From NCBI GenBank assembly GCA_963575745.1, contig CAUYUJ010015031.1, positions 202,234 to 239,733 of the forward strand: 37,500 bases of DNA. Direction: 5' to 3'. Numbering within the stretch: the first letter of the stretch is position 1; each line of letters begins with the position of its first letter. The position numbers were made by a program, and so were the translations under genes. Positions 36,611 to 37,500 of the stretch are shown here, one piece after another. The notes under the pieces are model-generated. The model did no database searches. It worked only from the letters and a program-made list of their open reading frames with translations, and was not told where the DNA came from. This DNA comes from Prorocentrum cordatum. Lineage: Eukaryota > Sar > Dinophyceae > Prorocentrales > Prorocentraceae.

Positions 36611-37205
36611 GGTGCCAGAAAGCAGGGTCTTCCTCGGGTTCGCCCCTATCTCGCATGGGAGTGGTGGGACCCGTAGGGCAATAGCGGGGCACAACAGCGG
36701 GGCTGAAGCCGCCACTGTGTGCCTGGCCAATACTGCACGGACTCGCGGCAGCGGTACCGTAGACGATCGGGTCCAAGATGGTGCAGTGATCGTGCTTGTA
36801 GATGCTGTCATCGTAGAGGTAGAAAAGGGACGCACGTTCGACGTGCTGCAGAAGAAACCCACCTCCATGCTGGGGCGCACCGCCTGAAGACGGGTGTGCT
36901 CCAGCGAGCGAGGGGAGGGCCAGGCTGAAAGCAAAGCGCCACATGATGGCGAGGCCTGGCAGGCGGCGCGAGCGATGAGCCAAAGGCTGCATGTCAGCAC
37001 GCATCTTTAGGTACCCCTGCATGCTCATGTACATTGCAACAAACACACCCACAGCAAGATGACAGGTGTCCCTACACCAGGTAGCTTGCTCGTGCTGCTG
37101 CCAAAAATGACATGATATAGCAAGGAAGAGGTACGACGAGAAGTGAGAAGGGATGCCTCTGAAGGCGCTTCCTCGGAGGGCTGAGGCGGGCCCTCTGAGG
37201 CACCT
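36600..37205 (-). CDS. N-terminal frame with signal-like hydrophobic segments
   Basis: Frame 2 is open from the TGA at 37206-37208. The first ATGs are at about 37040. Two hydrophobic stretches occur: HLAVGVFVAMYMSMQGYL and, after RSRRLP, GLAIMWRFAFSLALPSLAGA, the latter resembling a signal peptide with a basic n-region. Then follow FYLYDDSIYKHDHCTILDP and hairpin H10. Coding potential seems to pass to frame 0 near 36,550-36,640, so this is probably the N-terminus of the membrane-segment polyprotein. The frame stays open to 35793, but that part is a shadow. Confidence 0.45.
36689..36722 (-). repeat. Structured hairpin H10
   Basis: Arms GCACA, bulged A, CAG, C, GG, GGC, loop TGAA (36704-36707), GCC, unpaired G (36711), CC, A, CTG, TGTGC. 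The same C/A opposition as in H3 and H9 and the same protein reading (GGFSPA) as H9, with different outer arms. Confidence 0.9.
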
Positions 37206-37207
37206 TC
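37146..37207 (-). repeat. Complex inverted repeat, possible degenerate family member
   Basis: GAAGG and TGCCTC at 37147-37160 pair with GAGGCA and CCTTC at 37197-37207. Inside is a second hairpin with GAGGGC and GCCCTC arms, and a TGAAGGCG word. It resembles the hairpin family but the fixed bulge and loop cannot be placed with confidence. Confidence 0.45.
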
Positions 37208-37500
37208 AATAGGGTTCCTGTGTGGCCCGCCCTTTGTCTTTGCCTTTGTCAGCCCCTGGGGGGCCCGTCCCTGGGGTGACCTGGCCTGGCTGGTCGATCC
37301 ACCCGCAGACAGCCACGGGATCGGCAACTGGTGCAGCTTCCTCCTTTTTGGTATCGAGGGTGGCCACCTGGGGCAGGTGGATGGTACCCCCCGTGAGGTG
37401 CCCGAGGTGGGCCTGGATGTCGCCGCGCAGTGCAGCAGCTTCGGTAGTTGCCGTCTGTTGCTGCGTGACGACGGTGGCAAGCCCTCGTTCCAAGCCTGTA
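37206..37500 (-). CDS. Partial ORF at the window edge
   Basis: Open from the right edge to TGA at 37206-37208; no ATG is present, so the start is beyond the window. The visible part begins with a helical, Ala/Gln/Thr-rich stretch (LATVVTQQQTATTEAAALRG), then a Lys/Glu segment, then a Gly/Pro/Lys-rich hydrophilic end (GADKGKDKGRATQEPY). It is in the same frame as the hydrophobic frame downstream, separated only by this TGA. Possibly an ORF1-type structural protein C-terminus; unrecognised. Confidence 0.4.
   Translation of the reverse strand, partial: TGLERGLATVVTQQQTATTEAAALRGDIQAHLGHLTGGTIHLPQVATLDTKKEEAAPVADPVAVCGWIDQPGQVTPGTGPPGADKGKDKGRATQEPY

Larger units (their letters stand above)
23485..37500 (-). 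mobile_element. Long multi-ORF non-LTR retroelement (5' end beyond window)
   Basis: All long coherent frames here are on the minus strand, and they include an AP-endonuclease, a non-LTR reverse transcriptase and RNase H, an architecture known from I-like and related LINE groups. Unusually, about 6 kb of additional coding sequence precedes the endonuclease. A shared hairpin family (24.2-36.7 kb) ties the upstream ORFs to the EN and RNase H ORFs. The 3' boundary is placed between the RNase H stop (23840) and the (GA)n tract (23480). The 5' end and target duplications are not visible. In-frame stops and frame changes suggest a damaged copy, recoding or assembly errors. A junction of two elements at the A-rich spacer (31.3-31.6 kb) remains possible. 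Confidence 0.75.

Noticed and set aside
1-37500. tRNA, rRNA, snRNA genes and the dinoflagellate spliced-leader sequence
   Set aside because: Scanned by eye for conserved arms and for the spliced-leader core; none was found, although a diverged tRNA could be missed without a covariance search.

Overview
The window looks like nuclear DNA of a GC-rich protist, most plausibly a dinoflagellate. The reasons are very low gene density, abundant triplet microsatellites and polypyrimidine tracts, short exons whose introns begin with GT or GC and end AG|G, no bacterial operon logic, and a non-LTR retroelement with an AP-type endonuclease, a reverse transcriptase and an RNase H. The species cannot be named from sequence alone, and no spliced-leader sequence was found.

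Positions 1-19,300 are mostly repeats: (TCC)n/(GGA)n tracts, ATGT-type and TG microsatellites, a degenerate CTTGGGCC field, two satellite arrays (13.1-14.0 kb and 18.0-19.3 kb) that share one short box, a 630-bp element with terminal inverted repeats (11.9-12.5 kb), and several palindromes. A probable small + strand gene (gene A) is recognisable from exons at 10130-10187, 16008-16072 and 16558-16657, whose splice phases agree and which end in TAG; another candidate exon lies at 14111-14178.

Positions 19,746-23,120 hold a second + strand gene (gene B) of at least five exons. It encodes an unrecognised globular protein. Most junctions have matching phases, but two apparent +1 frameshifts interrupt it. 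Its last visible exon is followed by a (GA)n tract, and beyond that every long frame is on the other strand.

Positions ~23,500-37,500 are occupied by minus-strand frames that I interpret as one long retroelement running off the right edge. In its own 5'-to-3' order it has: a partial frame at the window edge; a long polyprotein-like region (signal-like hydrophobic segments, two further membrane-segment candidates, a patch with an HGTR motif, a Cys-rich zinc-type region and a ubiquitin-like C-terminus) broken by frame changes; an A-rich spacer; a Pro/Ala-rich frame separated by one in-frame TAG from an AP-endonuclease ORF; a reverse-transcriptase ORF with a C-terminal CCHC motif; and an overlapping RNase H frame with a long acidic-repeat and coiled-coil tail.

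The most unusual observation is a family of at least ten short hairpins scattered through all parts of this element except the RT ORF, and not seen in the remaining 23.5 kb. Each has a 4-nt loop (TGAA or TGGA on +; UUCA or UCCA in the element RNA), a 3-bp upper stem, one unpaired base at a fixed place and a lower stem whose sequence differs from copy to copy but still pairs. They lie in two different reading frames, so the conservation is of nucleic-acid structure and not of peptide. They mark the ~13 kb as one unit and look like a recognition, packaging or palindromic-insertion signal that I cannot match to a known system.
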